From Corbicula japonica (Eukaryota; Mollusca; Bivalvia; Venerida; Cyrenidae): 64,000 nucleotides of DNA. Below are positions 46,623 to 57,741 of this stretch, in pieces (position 1 is the first letter of the stretch; the number at the start of each line of letters is the position of its first letter). The notes below the pieces were generated by a model. The model did no database searches. It had not been told where the DNA came from and worked only from the letters and a program-made list of their open reading frames with translations. The position numbers and the translations under genes were made by a program. The stretch covers positions 7,864,396-7,928,395 of the forward strand of contig JAZAYU010000009.1 in assembly GCA_038501625.1 (NCBI GenBank), given 5' to 3'.

Positions 46623-47123
46623 AGGTAAATAAATATAATCATATTTTTTAATAAAAATGTAATGCTAAATAGAATACTAAATTGTCATAACATATTTTTA
46701 TAGTCATTTGTTTGTCATGCAATCTAAAATATTATGCCTAGCAAAAAAGTTACATAATGAACTGCTTTTAAAAGTTGCACAGATTGCATTATCTGATGTC
46801 ATAATGTAAGGCACAAGTTATATAGGAAGTCAGGGAGAGCTCTCGGAGGATTATCAGTGGTTAAGTGCGGGTTAATGCTGCCTGTCACCAAGGTGAATGT
46901 GTTACCAAGGAATGCACTTATGCCGGCAATGAGTCACCAGGATACTGTTAAAAGTGAAACCTTTCTGTATCAATAAAAGATTAGGATTTAGACTCTTTTT
47001 TCTCTCCAAGCAATCTAGCTTTGATCCATGTTTTTATGCGAATTTACTAAATGGTTTTCTTTTGGAAAATCAATCACAGAAACTAAATTAGAGCCATGTA
47101 CACTTCCAAGTGTACATCTATAT
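46623..47123. other. Unassigned spacer
   Basis: No feature recognised. Confidence 0.4.
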
Positions 47124-47350
47124 ATAAACGCTTTACTCCATATATTCGCCTTTTATCATATGGGAGAACAGTGTAGATCCAGATTAGCCGGCATATCTCT
47201 GCCAAGTAATCAGGATCTGCACTGTTCACTTCTGATTCACTGGGTTATTTTTTAAGAAGGGAACAGTGTAGATCCTGATCAGATGGCAGTGATGTGAAGG
47301 CAGATCTAGATATACACTGGCTGCATGTGGAATGTAAGAAGAGGGGTTAA
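47124..47350. mobile_element. TTAA MITE, 227 bp
   Basis: ATAAACGCTTTACTCCATAT to AAGAAGAGGGGTTAA. Confidence 0.75.
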
Positions 47351-47881
47351 GCTTTAGATGAACATAATATTATAATTTTATGGTTGTGAGAATTTTCATT
47401 TCTAACAGCTTTCAAAATATTTGAGCATCATTTCACTGAAAGTAAAAACTAGCAATAACTTGATAAGTGTTCATCCAGGTCTGCACTTAAAACTGGCCCA
47501 TCAAAAAATTACCCCCAGGTTGTGCAGAGGTCAATTTCATAAATCATGCATAATTGGCCTGGCAGGAAATAACATTTTTTTTACAACAAAAACCGAAAAA
47601 CTCCGTCAAGCTCTGACAACCTGTCTGAATCACTGAAACAACTACAAGGTTACCACTAATTAGCAAAAATGTATACATGAAAGACAAATACCATGAAAGT
47701 CACTCATTAATACATCTAGAATTACCGAATGAATCACAAGCTCTCTAAGCTTTAAGTCTTTGACATTTTTTTGTATTGTTTGAAACAAGCCCAAATATGG
47801 GACAGTCTGTATCGGTGGGTATGAAGAAGTGCCATGATTATTCCTGAGTGCAGATAGGTGCTATAAGATAAAGAAGACATG

Positions 47882-48027
47882 TGCCCAAGATCATAAAACT
47901 ATGATTGGAGACCAGTCCCAAATCTCAAGCATCTGAATGGCTGAAATAGTGACCAGTTGCCATTACAGCCAATCAGATGCTTGAGATTTGAGACTGGTCT
48001 CCAGATTTAGTTTTATGATCTTGGGCA
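47882..48027. mobile_element. CCAAT-palindrome MITE, 146 bp
   Basis: TGCCCAAGATCATAAAACTA to TTTTATGATCTTGGGCA; terminal 20 bp are perfect inverses. Confidence 0.9.
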
Positions 48028-48691
48028 ATGGTACATTTCTGCACTAATGGGACAAATTTTTATGTAAATACCTTAAGCCCTTTTCTGTTCCTCAATACAT
48101 AACAATTAACCGTGTGTATGAAAAAGGAAGATTAAACCCATTACACAAAATCCCTCATTTGATCAACTGTTAGTACACTTAATTTAGTGACTGTGTTCCA
48201 CTGACAAGAAAGATCAGCTCCATGGCAGTTATTTATTTTAAAAAATAATCTTCACAAGAGCAAAACATGGCCATATACAAATTAAACATTCTCTAAAGTA
48301 GACCATCGGGATGTCTGGTATTATATTCAGCCCTATAAAGCTTTGCTCCAACCTACAATAATGGCCTCATCGCACAGAATGAAGGCTGTGTATGAATGAT
48401 AAGTTTTTATTCCTAATGAAGGAAATCATCAGTTCTCTCTCTGCCAGTCATAACGGAAATAATCAGTTCCCCTTCTATCTTAACTACAGACAATACCCAG
48501 TGACGCCAAGGTGGCCATTCATTTTTCTCCGAGGAAATTTACGGCAATCATTGAAGCTACTGAATAATAATAAAAAGAAAACAAATCTCGGAAAAATAAC
48601 ACGAAATAATGACTTTTTATTGTTCTGATTATTTTTGGGAAAGCCTGTTAATACAATTTTGATGTTCTGCACCAAACAAATAATTTTTTTA
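48028..48691. other. Unassigned spacer
   Basis: Overlapping short ORFs on both strands (48392-48675) without supporting signals. Confidence 0.4.
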
Positions 48692-48915
48692 TTAACACTT
48701 TACTCCATATAATTTTATGAGTTTTATCACATAGGTAAACAGTGTAGATCCAGATCAGCTGGCTCATCTGTGCCTTCTTATTAGGATCTACACTGTTTGC
48801 TGATATTGGTTAGAAACTACCAAATGAATTAAAAGTAAACAGTGTACAGCCTGATCTGACGGCATTGACACAGTTTGCCCTGAGAAAAAGATGTATCTAT
48901 GGAGTAAAAAGTTAA
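48692..48915. mobile_element. TTAA MITE, 224 bp
   Basis: TTAACACTTTACTCCATATA to GGAGTAAAAAGTTAA. Confidence 0.8.
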
Positions 48916-49197
48916 ATTCATTTCTTCCGATTAATACATTTTATTTGATTCATTGAATAATTTGTTGAGCATGTCTTGACAATTATTGTTTTATTTCCCA
49001 ACATAAATGGCAGACATGAAACATCACTTATATACTTTGTAAAACAGCCCATGCACTGTACCAACTTTTATCATAACACATCTTTAAGAGGTTGAATTAA
49101 CATTAATTACTATAATACGAGCTCAGACTTTGATAATTTCTAGTTACATACAACGACTCCAAAACTAAAACATCTGATGATATCTAAAAAGAACAAC

Positions 49198-49320
49198 ATG
49201 CTGTTGAGTCGACTTGAGGACCGCGAGCGTCTCTTATCTGACGCCCGGCAATACAGCCTACCGTATTAGCCCTTCAGTCGCATTAAGACCCGTGTAAATA
49301 TTTGCTTTACTCTAGTGGAT
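49198..49320 (+). promoter_or_regulatory. CpG-dense patch, possible first exon or promoter of the BTB gene
   Basis: About ten CpGs within 100 bp (GAGGACCGCGAGCGTCTC, GACGCCCGGC) in an otherwise CpG-poor region, 1.6 kb upstream of the BTB exon's acceptor. A short plus frame from ATG 49198 reads MLLSRLEDRERLLSDARQYS and stops at 49267-49269. It could be a uORF-bearing 5' exon or an unrelated exon. Confidence 0.3.
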
Positions 49321-49594
49321 GAAATTGGATTAACTTAACAGTCAGCTCTTGTTTTAGTTTTCATTTTATAACCATTATTACTTTAGCTTTCTGACACAGG
49401 TAAACACTATGTAAACTTGTGGTTGAAAGAAACTATTAAACTGTTTGATTTTTACTATGAGGAAATGAATATTGTGGCATAAAACAGTTTTGACAAGGTA
49501 ATCATTTTGACTGAGACTGAATTAAGCGGTGGGAATCACTTGAAATCACAAGGGATTTTATTTTCATTCTCAAAATTGAATATAAACATAAGAA

Positions 49595-49800
49595 ATGAAC
49601 AAATATTTTAAGTGAAAAATACCTTTTGTGGATTTAAATACTTTTACAGGTTTGTTAATTTTATATACAGGTTTTCTTAAAACTTTAATATACCAAAACT
49701 TTATATTTTGAGTGAAAAATACCTTTTGTGGATTTATATATTTTTACAAGTTTGTTAATTTTATATACAGGTTTTCTTAATACTTTAATATGCCAAAACT
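49595..49800. repeat. Two-copy tandem duplication, 100-bp period
   Basis: AGTGAAAAATACCTTTTGTG at 49611 and 49711, each followed by TTTGTTAATTTTATATACAG. Confidence 0.85.
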
Positions 49801-50906
49801 TAAAGCATTTTGGGGGAATTTCATTGTGACATATTTTCAGTTTATAGTATATTTTGATAAATATACTGCCATCTACCATGAAAAAATAAAATTTTAATTT
49901 ATTTTTAGATATCTTTTTCAACATGCCAATAGAATATTCTCACTAATTACCTATTAAACCGACCTACAAATACCTGTTGTTGGCTATTTTGTTAGAGACA
50001 TGGTTTGTTTTCTTTTGTGATTGTCTCAGTCAATTTGTCAGTGAACTCAACTGTGATAAATATGTATTTGCTGGAGATTAGAGTGTGGATTAGCCGGCTC
50101 CGGGTATATCTCTATACAGTAACTGTAAACAGCTCGTATCTAAATATTTTCTGACCAGGATGTTGAATTAGTTATAATTTACAACTAACATCAACTTTTA
50201 ATGCAATCTGTGGTATCAAAATACGAGTTTTATACAGAATTGGAACTTTTGTGATCCTTAAACAAGTGCTTTTTTTATTTTGTAACCAAAAAAACCTTTA
50301 AAAGAAAACTTAGGATCATTAAAATGATTTAAAAAATTCTAGCAAATAAATAAAAACTCTGTTAACATGTTTTTTGTTAAAATTCACATTAAATATTTTG
50401 TACAAAATCGGACAGTTTTCACTAAACCATAAATGTGTAGGTTGGTGGCCTTTTACCCTAGCCTGAAATATGATGAACATGAAACGCTTACAGTGAATGT
50501 GAACAAGTGGGCAGTGACTTCTTCTGTAAAGTGGACTGTCGACACGCACAGATTTACTGCGCTGATAAAAAACAAACTCGTCCATATACGACCATTGATT
50601 GATGACATTCATATTATTTAGTTATCTACCAAAAGAGAGAGACATTTTTTAGTAAACAGGGCTAATTTTGTGGCATTCACTTAGTGACTTTTCTTTTATG
50701 TATTAAATGAAAAAGGTTATAGTTACAAAAATGGAAATGAAAAGTAAATTATTAGGATAGGTATGCAAATGTTTTGTTATATTTGTTATAAACACATCAT
50801 TTAATTCTAGGAATGCTGTAAAATAATGATGGAACGTTATCATTATCTAGGTGCATTGTCATCTAACTTACATTACAAATACATTTATTCTTGTTTGTTT
50901 TTTCAG
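49801..50906. other. Presumed 5' intron of the BTB gene
   Basis: AT-rich. A 62-codon plus ORF (50433-50621) and its 97-codon minus shadow have no supported starts. It ends with a strong acceptor TTCTTGTTTGTTTTTTCAG. Confidence 0.45.
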
Positions 50907-51356
50907 ATATACATCTTAGATGAAAAGCGAGTGAAGTAACTGCGATTTTAGTGCGGAGCCGAAACAGACATCATCTGTCGTCACGAAAACCACAATCTAA
51001 TAGATGCAATTCTACCCAGGAGACAGAAATATTCACTGACCCCCAGACATAATTCTCACTTCATAATAAATTTCATATACTGGTTTTGCAAACTGGAGTT
51101 CTATTAAAAGCTTTTTACTGTGGTGATGAAAATCTAGAGCTTCACAGATCAATGTTCTACAAGGACGTATAACAAAACTTCCTGAAAAACGCTGAGAAAT
51201 TTCAGTGAAATTAATTTGAAAGGAGAAATGGCTTTTAGAGTGGGTTAAAAAACCAACCTGTCAATATCAAGAATTACTTTTCATGTGAAGTGGAATATAA
51301 ATACACAACAAAAGCTGGATTTACAATTTTCAAAATTTGGCCGTCACCAGAATGCT
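50907..51356 (+). other. 5' UTR part of the BTB gene exon, with upstream ATGs
   Basis: The acceptor at 50905-50906 defines the exon start. Several short upstream ORFs precede the main start: ATG at 51228 (6 codons), ATG-TGA at 51283, a start codon directly followed by a stop, and ATG at 51352 (8 codons) overlapping the main start out of frame. These could lower translation of the main frame. Confidence 0.6.
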
Positions 51357-52541
51357 ATGGGGAATCGGGACCAAATGAGAGTAAAGAAGAGTCTATTCCA
51401 ACATGTAAGGATGAAAAGATTCAATCCGAATGGGGCAAACTATCCCGATCCATCTAAACCTCCGGATGGCGAGATCCAAAACAATCTCTCAGAAGGTTCT
51501 AAACGCGTCAAAACATCAACATCATTTGAGAGCTTGTTTGACAGTGAAACTCTCAGTGACCTAATCGTGAATGTGAACAATGGACAGTTTGTTTTTAATG
51601 CCCATAAAATGATTCTTGGCCTGAAAAGTGACATTTTTGCTGCAATGTTAAACGATTTGACCCCAGCTTCATCAGAGGGTGAAAAGCCGACCATTTGTGT
51701 TCAAGAGTTACCAGAATGTGCTAATGTGTTCTCAAGATTTCTGTACTTTATTTATAGTGGAACAGTTTGGTTACACCGGGATTATGTGATAGCTTTACAA
51801 AGACTTGCAGAAAAATATGAAATTCAGGCATTGCTGCACCACTGTGAAAACTTCATCACCCAAATAATGAACAATATGTTAGCAGGATGTGATATACCAA
51901 CGCGAGGATTTCCCGTAGAAACTGTGTTAACTCTTCTAGAAGATTCAATCCAATCACCGGAAGTTAAGGACCTCGCATTCAAAGTGCTATGTTTGTGTTT
52001 CCGAGATCTTGCGGCATCAGATAAATGGCCGCTGTGCTCGTGGCAACTTGTCTGTGACCTTCTGAAAAGTGAGTACTGCCAGGCCGAGGAAAATGTGATT
52101 CTCACTTCGGCAACTGACTGGATGAAGAAAAATAATCTCAATGACAAAGCAAGAATTGAAGATATTCTTATCAACATTAAGTACCCCTTGCTTCATAAAA
52201 GAGTGCTATATATGATGCAGAAAAATGGTGCATTTAAAAATTTCCCCCGAGTGCAGGAATTACTGAACAATGCAGTAAAGTACCACTGTTTCAAGGACAT
52301 TCCAGAAGCTCATGGCGACTTCATTGGTCCTCAATTTACGCCACGGCGGAGGCTACCTCCCATTTTTACAGGAGAGAACAATAATTATGCAGTGGAAGCT
52401 AGTCCTACATCAATGAGATACTCCGACACGTCAAGTCGTGAAGACGTCTCTTATCTCAGTTCCGCTGACAATACCGTCATGAATGGCGCACAACCTCCGG
52501 AAAACGACGGCGGATCATTCTACATCAATAAACCGAGATAA
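51357..52541 (+). CDS. BTB/POZ-BACK domain protein, BTBD17-like
   Basis: Intact 394-codon frame in one exon. The frame opens upstream at 51249 but has no earlier ATG, so the ATG at 51357 (GCTATGG, strong context) is the start. Residues 57-171 are a BTB/POZ fold (SDLIVNV, FNAHKMILGLKSDIF, FLYFIYSGTV). Residues 181-288 match a BACK domain, ending IKYPLLHKRVLYMM. The Arg/Pro-rich tail after residue 320 (PQFTPRRRLPPIF) is followed by a Ser-rich disordered end. The order and the RYP/KYP-L motif resemble BTBD17 and galectin-3-binding-protein relatives. Unlike BTBD17 there is no signal peptide and the protein is shorter at the C-terminus, so a cytosolic or nuclear adaptor role is possible. BTB-BACK proteins mediate oligomerisation and often Cullin-3 binding; no Kelch repeats are present. 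Confidence 0.92.
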   Translation: MGNRDQMRVKKSLFQHVRMKRFNPNGANYPDPSKPPDGEIQNNLSEGSKRVKTSTSFESLFDSETLSDLIVNVNNGQFVFNAHKMILGLKSDIFAAMLNDLTPASSEGEKPTICVQELPECANVFSRFLYFIYSGTVWLHRDYVIALQRLAEKYEIQALLHHCENFITQIMNNMLAGCDIPTRGFPVETVLTLLEDSIQSPEVKDLAFKVLCLCFRDLAASDKWPLCSWQLVCDLLKSEYCQAEENVILTSATDWMKKNNLNDKARIEDILINIKYPLLHKRVLYMMQKNGAFKNFPRVQELLNNAVKYHCFKDIPEAHGDFIGPQFTPRRRLPPIFTGENNNYAVEASPTSMRYSDTSSREDVSYLSSADNTVMNGAQPPENDGGSFYINKPR

Positions 52542-52948
52542 TATAGTGCATTCTAAGAAAAGTTAAAAAAAGGAAACTGGAAATTACTGCATTTAATATT
52601 GTGTGATCATTTTATTAGTTTATAAAAACAAATCAACTAAATTATGATGCAGAAAGTTTGATTTTAAGTGTGCTTATGAATAATTTACAAACCAAATACA
52701 TTTGCTGTAAGGAAAATTGTTGTGGTTATCATACAAAGTGAAACATAATTCCAATTTTTTTTTCAAAATATCAAGAATGACATTTACTGTAGATTGCCAT
52801 GTTTATGATCTAATGGAGGTGTTAAAAGGATGGATTTAAAGAAAAAAGCACCTGCTGTCTTCATACTTTTTTCATATCTCAAATTTCTGAATTCTTGTGC
52901 AGTTTGTTGTTATTTCTGTTCACTTTTGCATTTTTGTTAACATGAATC

Positions 52949-52975
52949 ATTAAAACTTTAAAAGGTTCTTTTTTT
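52949..52975 (+). terminator. Possible polyadenylation signal of the BTB gene
   Basis: ATTAAA at 52949-52954 followed by a T-rich GGTTCTTTTTTTGTTTT downstream element, 408 bp after the stop codon. Confidence 0.4.
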
Positions 52976-52999
52976 GTTTTAACAATTTTATTCATAGTT

Positions 53000-54120
53000 A
53001 TATTAGTAAGAACTTAATATACAATTATGGCAAAACACATTATTTAAGACAACTCATTACAGTTAATAGTCATAATGGTTCTGCAGGATGATCAAGTTAT
53101 GAACAACTGTTATGACCAAACTTAGACCACTATAATACATGTATCTTTTCTACAACCACACCTTCAAGATGTTCTTCAATTCTAGTCAGTGGTCACAGTT
53201 GGAGGTGGGGATTTCCCTCGGCAATACTGACAATATCATCTGTTATTTTAGTGAAACAGCTGCTATTTTGTTTTCTTTGAGCCAAGAATCCCCTATCCCC
53301 ACCCCAAACTTCCTACTTTGAAGATAGAGAAACCTAGTGCTTATTTTCCAATAATGAGTGCTTATTTTATGTGGTATCGAAATTAATATTGATCACAGCT
53401 TCAAACAGCATGACTAAAAATAACATTTCCACCAACGTCAAAAACTTAACCTTGACTGTTTTAATAAAGGCCAAAAAGTGAAAAATAATATTCTAAAATT
53501 AAATTTGAATGTAGTACCATACAAGGACATCAGATGGAAACTTTCCAATTAGAAAACTGATAAGAGACCGGATTACTTGACATTAAGAATCTTCTCGGAG
53601 AGAAACTGATTAATTTTGAACAATTCCAAGAACTTGAGATTGTAATAATGAGGAAGCTTGGCAATATCCTCAAAACCAGTTGTGACTTAACATTTTTACC
53701 TCATTAATGACAAAATGGAATGCAATAGCAGGCAAACCAATAAAATGAAATGAACACGAGACTGACGTTTGTAACGAATTCCTAGCTCCGCAGCTCCTGC
53801 CATCAATAAGCTGATGATTACACTTACTTAAATACAAAATCAAAGAGCACTTGAAAAAACCGAAATCATTAAGCACTTCATGAAACTGATCAAACAGGCT
53901 AAATCACACTGTTTGATTGATACTGTTGTATTCTGCTTCTCTGATCTACCATTTCAACTGATTGCTATTTAATGAAATGTCTGTATTTCTCTGTCTTGAT
54001 CCCACCTAATCTTGATTCAATCCCATGCCTGTATGCCTGCAAGCACATGGTAAACAGTGATAACTGTAGAAGAGGTTTTCCAAATATGTCAGTGCCAACT
54101 GGTAGACCACTGTTATTTGC
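53000..54120. other. Spacer with a candidate minus-strand exon
   Basis: AT-rich; apart from 53828-53885 nothing is supported. Confidence 0.4.
53828..53885 (-). CDS. Candidate minus-strand exon (58 nt)
   Basis: Acceptor TGTTTGATCAG|TTTCATG and consensus donor TTTAA|GTAAGTG. Phase 0, reading FHEVLNDFGFFKCSLILYL plus one base. Good splice sites, but no in-phase neighbour was found. Confidence 0.3.
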
Positions 54121-54230
54121 TTACAAAACTTTGATTAGAGACCAGTCTCAAATGACTGGTCACCATTTCAGCCAATCAGATGCTTGAGATTTGAGACTGA
54201 TCTCCAGATTTAGTTTTATAATTTTGGGCC
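54121..54230. mobile_element. CCAAT-palindrome MITE, centre deleted
   Basis: TTACAAAACTTTGATTAGAG to AGTTTTATAATTTTGGGCC. Confidence 0.75.
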
Positions 54231-55423
54231 CAGGTTACCCAGTAATAATTCCAAGCTAAAATTTTATTGAAATCTGAATGAAAACAAAATAATGTAATAA
54301 CAGATATATGCTTTCAAAATTTGAACATTTATAAAACTGAAAGCAAAGAGACTGAAGGCTTACTTAAGTTTTAAAGCAATAACTGTCTGTTTCAAGTATT
54401 ACTGTCAACTCAACCTGCCTCCTATCATATTAAGATAAAGACAGAAACTTTGTGTTTATCAAAGAGTTTGTGACAACATATCATTTCTTAACTTCACTAA
54501 CAGTGCTAAGTTAAATGACTTCTAGACAACCATTCTGTAACAGTTCAGCAAAGATGTATTCTACATTATATGCATTATAAACTCAGATCACTTCACCATT
54601 CATGATAATACACATCTATAATGCATCAATTATGAAAATTAAACATTCTACACTTTGTCATTCAAGATGATTTACCATTCTACATGAAGTGAGTTATGAA
54701 AAACTTTTAATTTGTTATGATTTTGTATTCATACATCAGGGTCAGATTGCAAGACTGCGAATATTGCAGTTAGTTTAGAGCAGTTTTGGGGTAGTTAAAT
54801 GGTTATTTCCAACTTTCTGACCAAAATTACCATAATTAAATATTACTGCCCAAAATGGGAGTTGAGCAACCCCACTAAACCCCAATGAATCAACTCCTGC
54901 ATATATACAACATATTATTTACATTCTCAAATTTCATCATTAATGTTTGGCACCATAGTGCCCTCATGGGTTCAATCAGAGTATAATTTTGTAATTTTTC
55001 ATTTTTCAATGGGATCATTGTAATGCTTTACAAAATACCAACAAAATTTGATTCTCTGTGGAAATAATGGTGCTCTCTATAAAAGAGGTCTGTTTTGTGT
55101 ATCTAAAAGCGCCTAGCACCAACCTAATTAGCGAGATGATATTGATAAACACTCTTCATTAATCTTAATTACTATGTGATTAATAGATATATTGCATGAT
55201 CTAGTTAAAACATCCACTGTATTCCACTTGACTTGAACTATATTTTATAACCTGTCAACAACAGCTCTAGGTGCATGTTTTATGCAGCTGAAAACTATAA
55301 ATTTACAAGAAAAGGCACAAAGTCTGGTGTCTAAATAATATTTCATAAATCTTTTCATTTTTTAAATAATAAAAAACAACTGTCATTTTCAATTTGATTG
55401 TAAAAAGTAGTTTCAATAGTTAA
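54231..55423. other. Unassigned spacer
   Basis: AT-rich with no repeats or exons recognised. Confidence 0.4.
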
Positions 55424-55978
55424 CTAGAATGTGTCCTCAGACACTGATGCCCCACTGCTACAATAGTTCTAATAAACAAAGGGCCATAACTCTGGTAAAA
55501 ATGACCGTAGTGAAAATCTTTTCTTTACGATCATGTACACATCCTGCTTGATCATCTGTGCAAATCTGAAAGAAATCCCTCAGATAGTTAATGAGGAGTT
55601 GATGCCACAAGATTTAATTAGTGAAATTAACAAAGGGCCATAACTCTGGTGACGATCATCTACACATCCTGCTTGATCATCTGTGCAAGTTTGAAAGAAA
55701 TCCCTCAGATAGTTAATGAGGAGTTGATGCCACAAGATTTCATTAGCGAAATTAACAAAGGGCCATAACTCTGGTGAAAACGGTCGCAGGAAAAAATCCT
55801 TTCTTAACGAAAAAAACTACACATCCTGCTTGATCATCTGTGCAAGTTTGAGAGAAATTCGCCTTATAGTTTAGAAGGAGTTGATGCCATAAGATTTGGG
55901 GATGTATGAACCGACGGACGGACAGATAGACGGACGGACAAGTGCAACTCTATATGCCTCCCACTTTGTGGGGGCATG
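55424..55978 (+). repeat. Core-repeat element with both terminal hairpins
   Basis: 5' TAGAATGTGTCCTCAGACAC (stem GTGTC/GACAC) then TGATGCCCCAC. Three units contain AAAGGGCCATAACTCTGGT and CACATCCTGCTTGATCATCT. GGAC run 55913-55940. 3' hairpin ATGCCTCCCACTTTGTGGGG (55954-55977). It is the most complete small example of this class in the window. Confidence 0.85.
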
Positions 55979-56296
55979 ATAAATTTACAAAATGGCCGTC
56001 CTAGTATCATATTCCATCCTTGTTTATGTCAAAGAATATCATACACTTTGATGACGTCATTAAATATGGCCACCAGTGAGGTCTTCACAATTTTTTGGTT
56101 TGTTAGTAAATGACAAAAATGAATTGATGTGCTGATCTTCCAGGAGTGAAGTTCTATGTAAACAAAAAATTGTTTCAAGGAACAATAGCTGCTATTTGTT
56201 GAGAACGGATGATGTCACACATATTTAGAAATGGCACCGTTATAGCCAATCTTAAGAAATTCTTTGAGATGGTGACATAAATTTAAGTTGGTTAAG
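55979..56296. other. Spacer containing a perfect CRE-like palindrome
   Basis: ATGACGTCAT at 56051-56060; otherwise no feature. Confidence 0.45.
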
Positions 56297-56708
56297 CTCC
56301 GGATACCATAACGATAGTTTGCAAGATCTGGCTCTACAATGGTTTAGTCTTGGTCAGAAAAAACCATAATGAATTCAAAGTGAACAATGTAGATCCTCAT
56401 TAGATGGCATGTGTGTGCATGCTGACTTATTCTGCACTGTTAACCATTTCCTCCATTAATACACCTTAATTGCTAGTGCAAACAGTTTAGATCCAGATCA
56501 GGCAGCACATCCGTGCTGTCTGATCAGGATCTACACAGTTCGCTTTTTGATTTGTTATTATCTCTGACCGAAATGCGACCAGTGCAGATCCTGATCAGAC
56601 AGCATGGATGTGCTGCCTGATCTGGATCTACACCTGTCGTACATGCGTAAAATGGAGGAAAGGCTTAAGCCATACAATAAAATCCTTATCTGTGGAGTAA
56701 TGGGTTAA
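56297..56708. mobile_element. TTAA MITE containing another TTAA MITE
   Basis: Outer: GGTTAAGCTCC to GGAGTAATGGGTTAA. A full inner copy (56440-56668, TTAACCATTTCCTCCATTAA to GAGGAAAGGCTTAA) sits in the outer right arm between ACTG and GCCATACAATAAAA, with TTAA on both sides. Confidence 0.85.
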
Positions 56709-56723
56709 TAGAAACCCCACTGA

Positions 56724-56909
56724 TTAACCCTTTCCTCCACCTGTGCAATTGATCAGGATCTACATTTTTGCTTTTTGATTTTGTAAGGTTATTTCTGACC
56801 AAAAAGCAAACAGTGCTGATCCTGATCAGATGGCATGTATGTGCTGGCTGATCTGGATAACAGTGTTTGTCCATGAAATAAAATGCTTATCTGTGGAGTA
56901 AAGGGTTAA
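56724..56909. mobile_element. TTAA MITE, 186 bp, within a ~201-bp tandem duplication
   Basis: TTAACCCTTTCCTCCACC to GAGTAAAGGGTTAA. The right tip and following 18 bp (56871-56928) duplicate 56670-56727. Confidence 0.8.
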
Positions 56910-57289
56910 TAGAAAGCTCGCTGATTAAACGACTGATTCCTGTCAGAGAATGATCAGTGGCAGCAGGTCAATCCTGGAAACACCAGACCACCAATACTGT
57001 CTCATTTCATCTCCAAACAGTGGCAGAATATCAGAAAATTACATACTGCAAGTATTTCCAGGGGATATTAGCATCATTAACGAGGCATTATATGAGGCTT
57101 TAACCCTTCCTCTACAATTATTGTGGAGACTGGAGGATGAGTGAATGCAATAAAATGAATTTTAGTCATTTTCCAATGACCTACATGGATTTATTGCTTT
57201 TGCAGTAAAATATTGTTAAGACCAAAACTACTTTTCTAAGGTAAAATGTCCAGCTCAGCCTGTTGCCAAACTATTTTCTTACTTTGCCA
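56910..57289. other. Unassigned spacer
   Basis: A 64-codon plus ORF (56950-57144) has no supporting signals. Confidence 0.35.
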
Positions 57290-57424
57290 AACCCTTTACT
57301 CCATATATACAGGTTTTATCATACATGTATTTATTAGTCTGACCAGGATTTCTCGGTGGTCTTCTCGGTCAGAAATAGCATAATGAATCAAAAGAGAAAA
57401 ATGCAGATCCTGATCAGATGGCAC
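57290..57424. mobile_element. TTAA MITE fragment
   Basis: AACCCTTTACTCCATATATA to GCAGATCCTGATCAGATGGC; right end lost. Confidence 0.65.
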
Positions 57425-57741
57425 TAAGTCCTTTGATTTATAATTTAAACACTGCTATAAAATGATACACCCTTAAATGGGTTCTTACGAAATTATTAAA
57501 CATTGCAGGTACTATAACAACAACCTTTTTATTGTTTGTTGTTGCCTAAATACCTCAGAACATCACATAGTAACTCACAATAATACCAGACTTAAAGATC
57601 CAATCTTACAACAATTGGTTACTGTAAGTCTTGCATGACAAGAGCCTAGCAACAAATTTCTGGTTACATGGAGAACAATGTTAAGAACCAGTCAATCAAT
57701 TTACTTATTTCTTCTTTGTTGTTATCTTTTCAGTACCACTA

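Noticed and set aside
50319..50621. 97-codon minus and 62-codon plus ORFs before the BTB exon
   Set aside because: They overlap each other, lie in the presumed 5' intron and have no recognised motif.
51285..51356. Upstream extension of the BTB frame starting at GTG 51285
   Set aside because: No ATG in this segment; the first in-frame ATG with good context is 51357.
51440..52177. 84- and 117-codon minus ORFs inside the BTB gene
   Set aside because: Antisense shadows of the coding exon.
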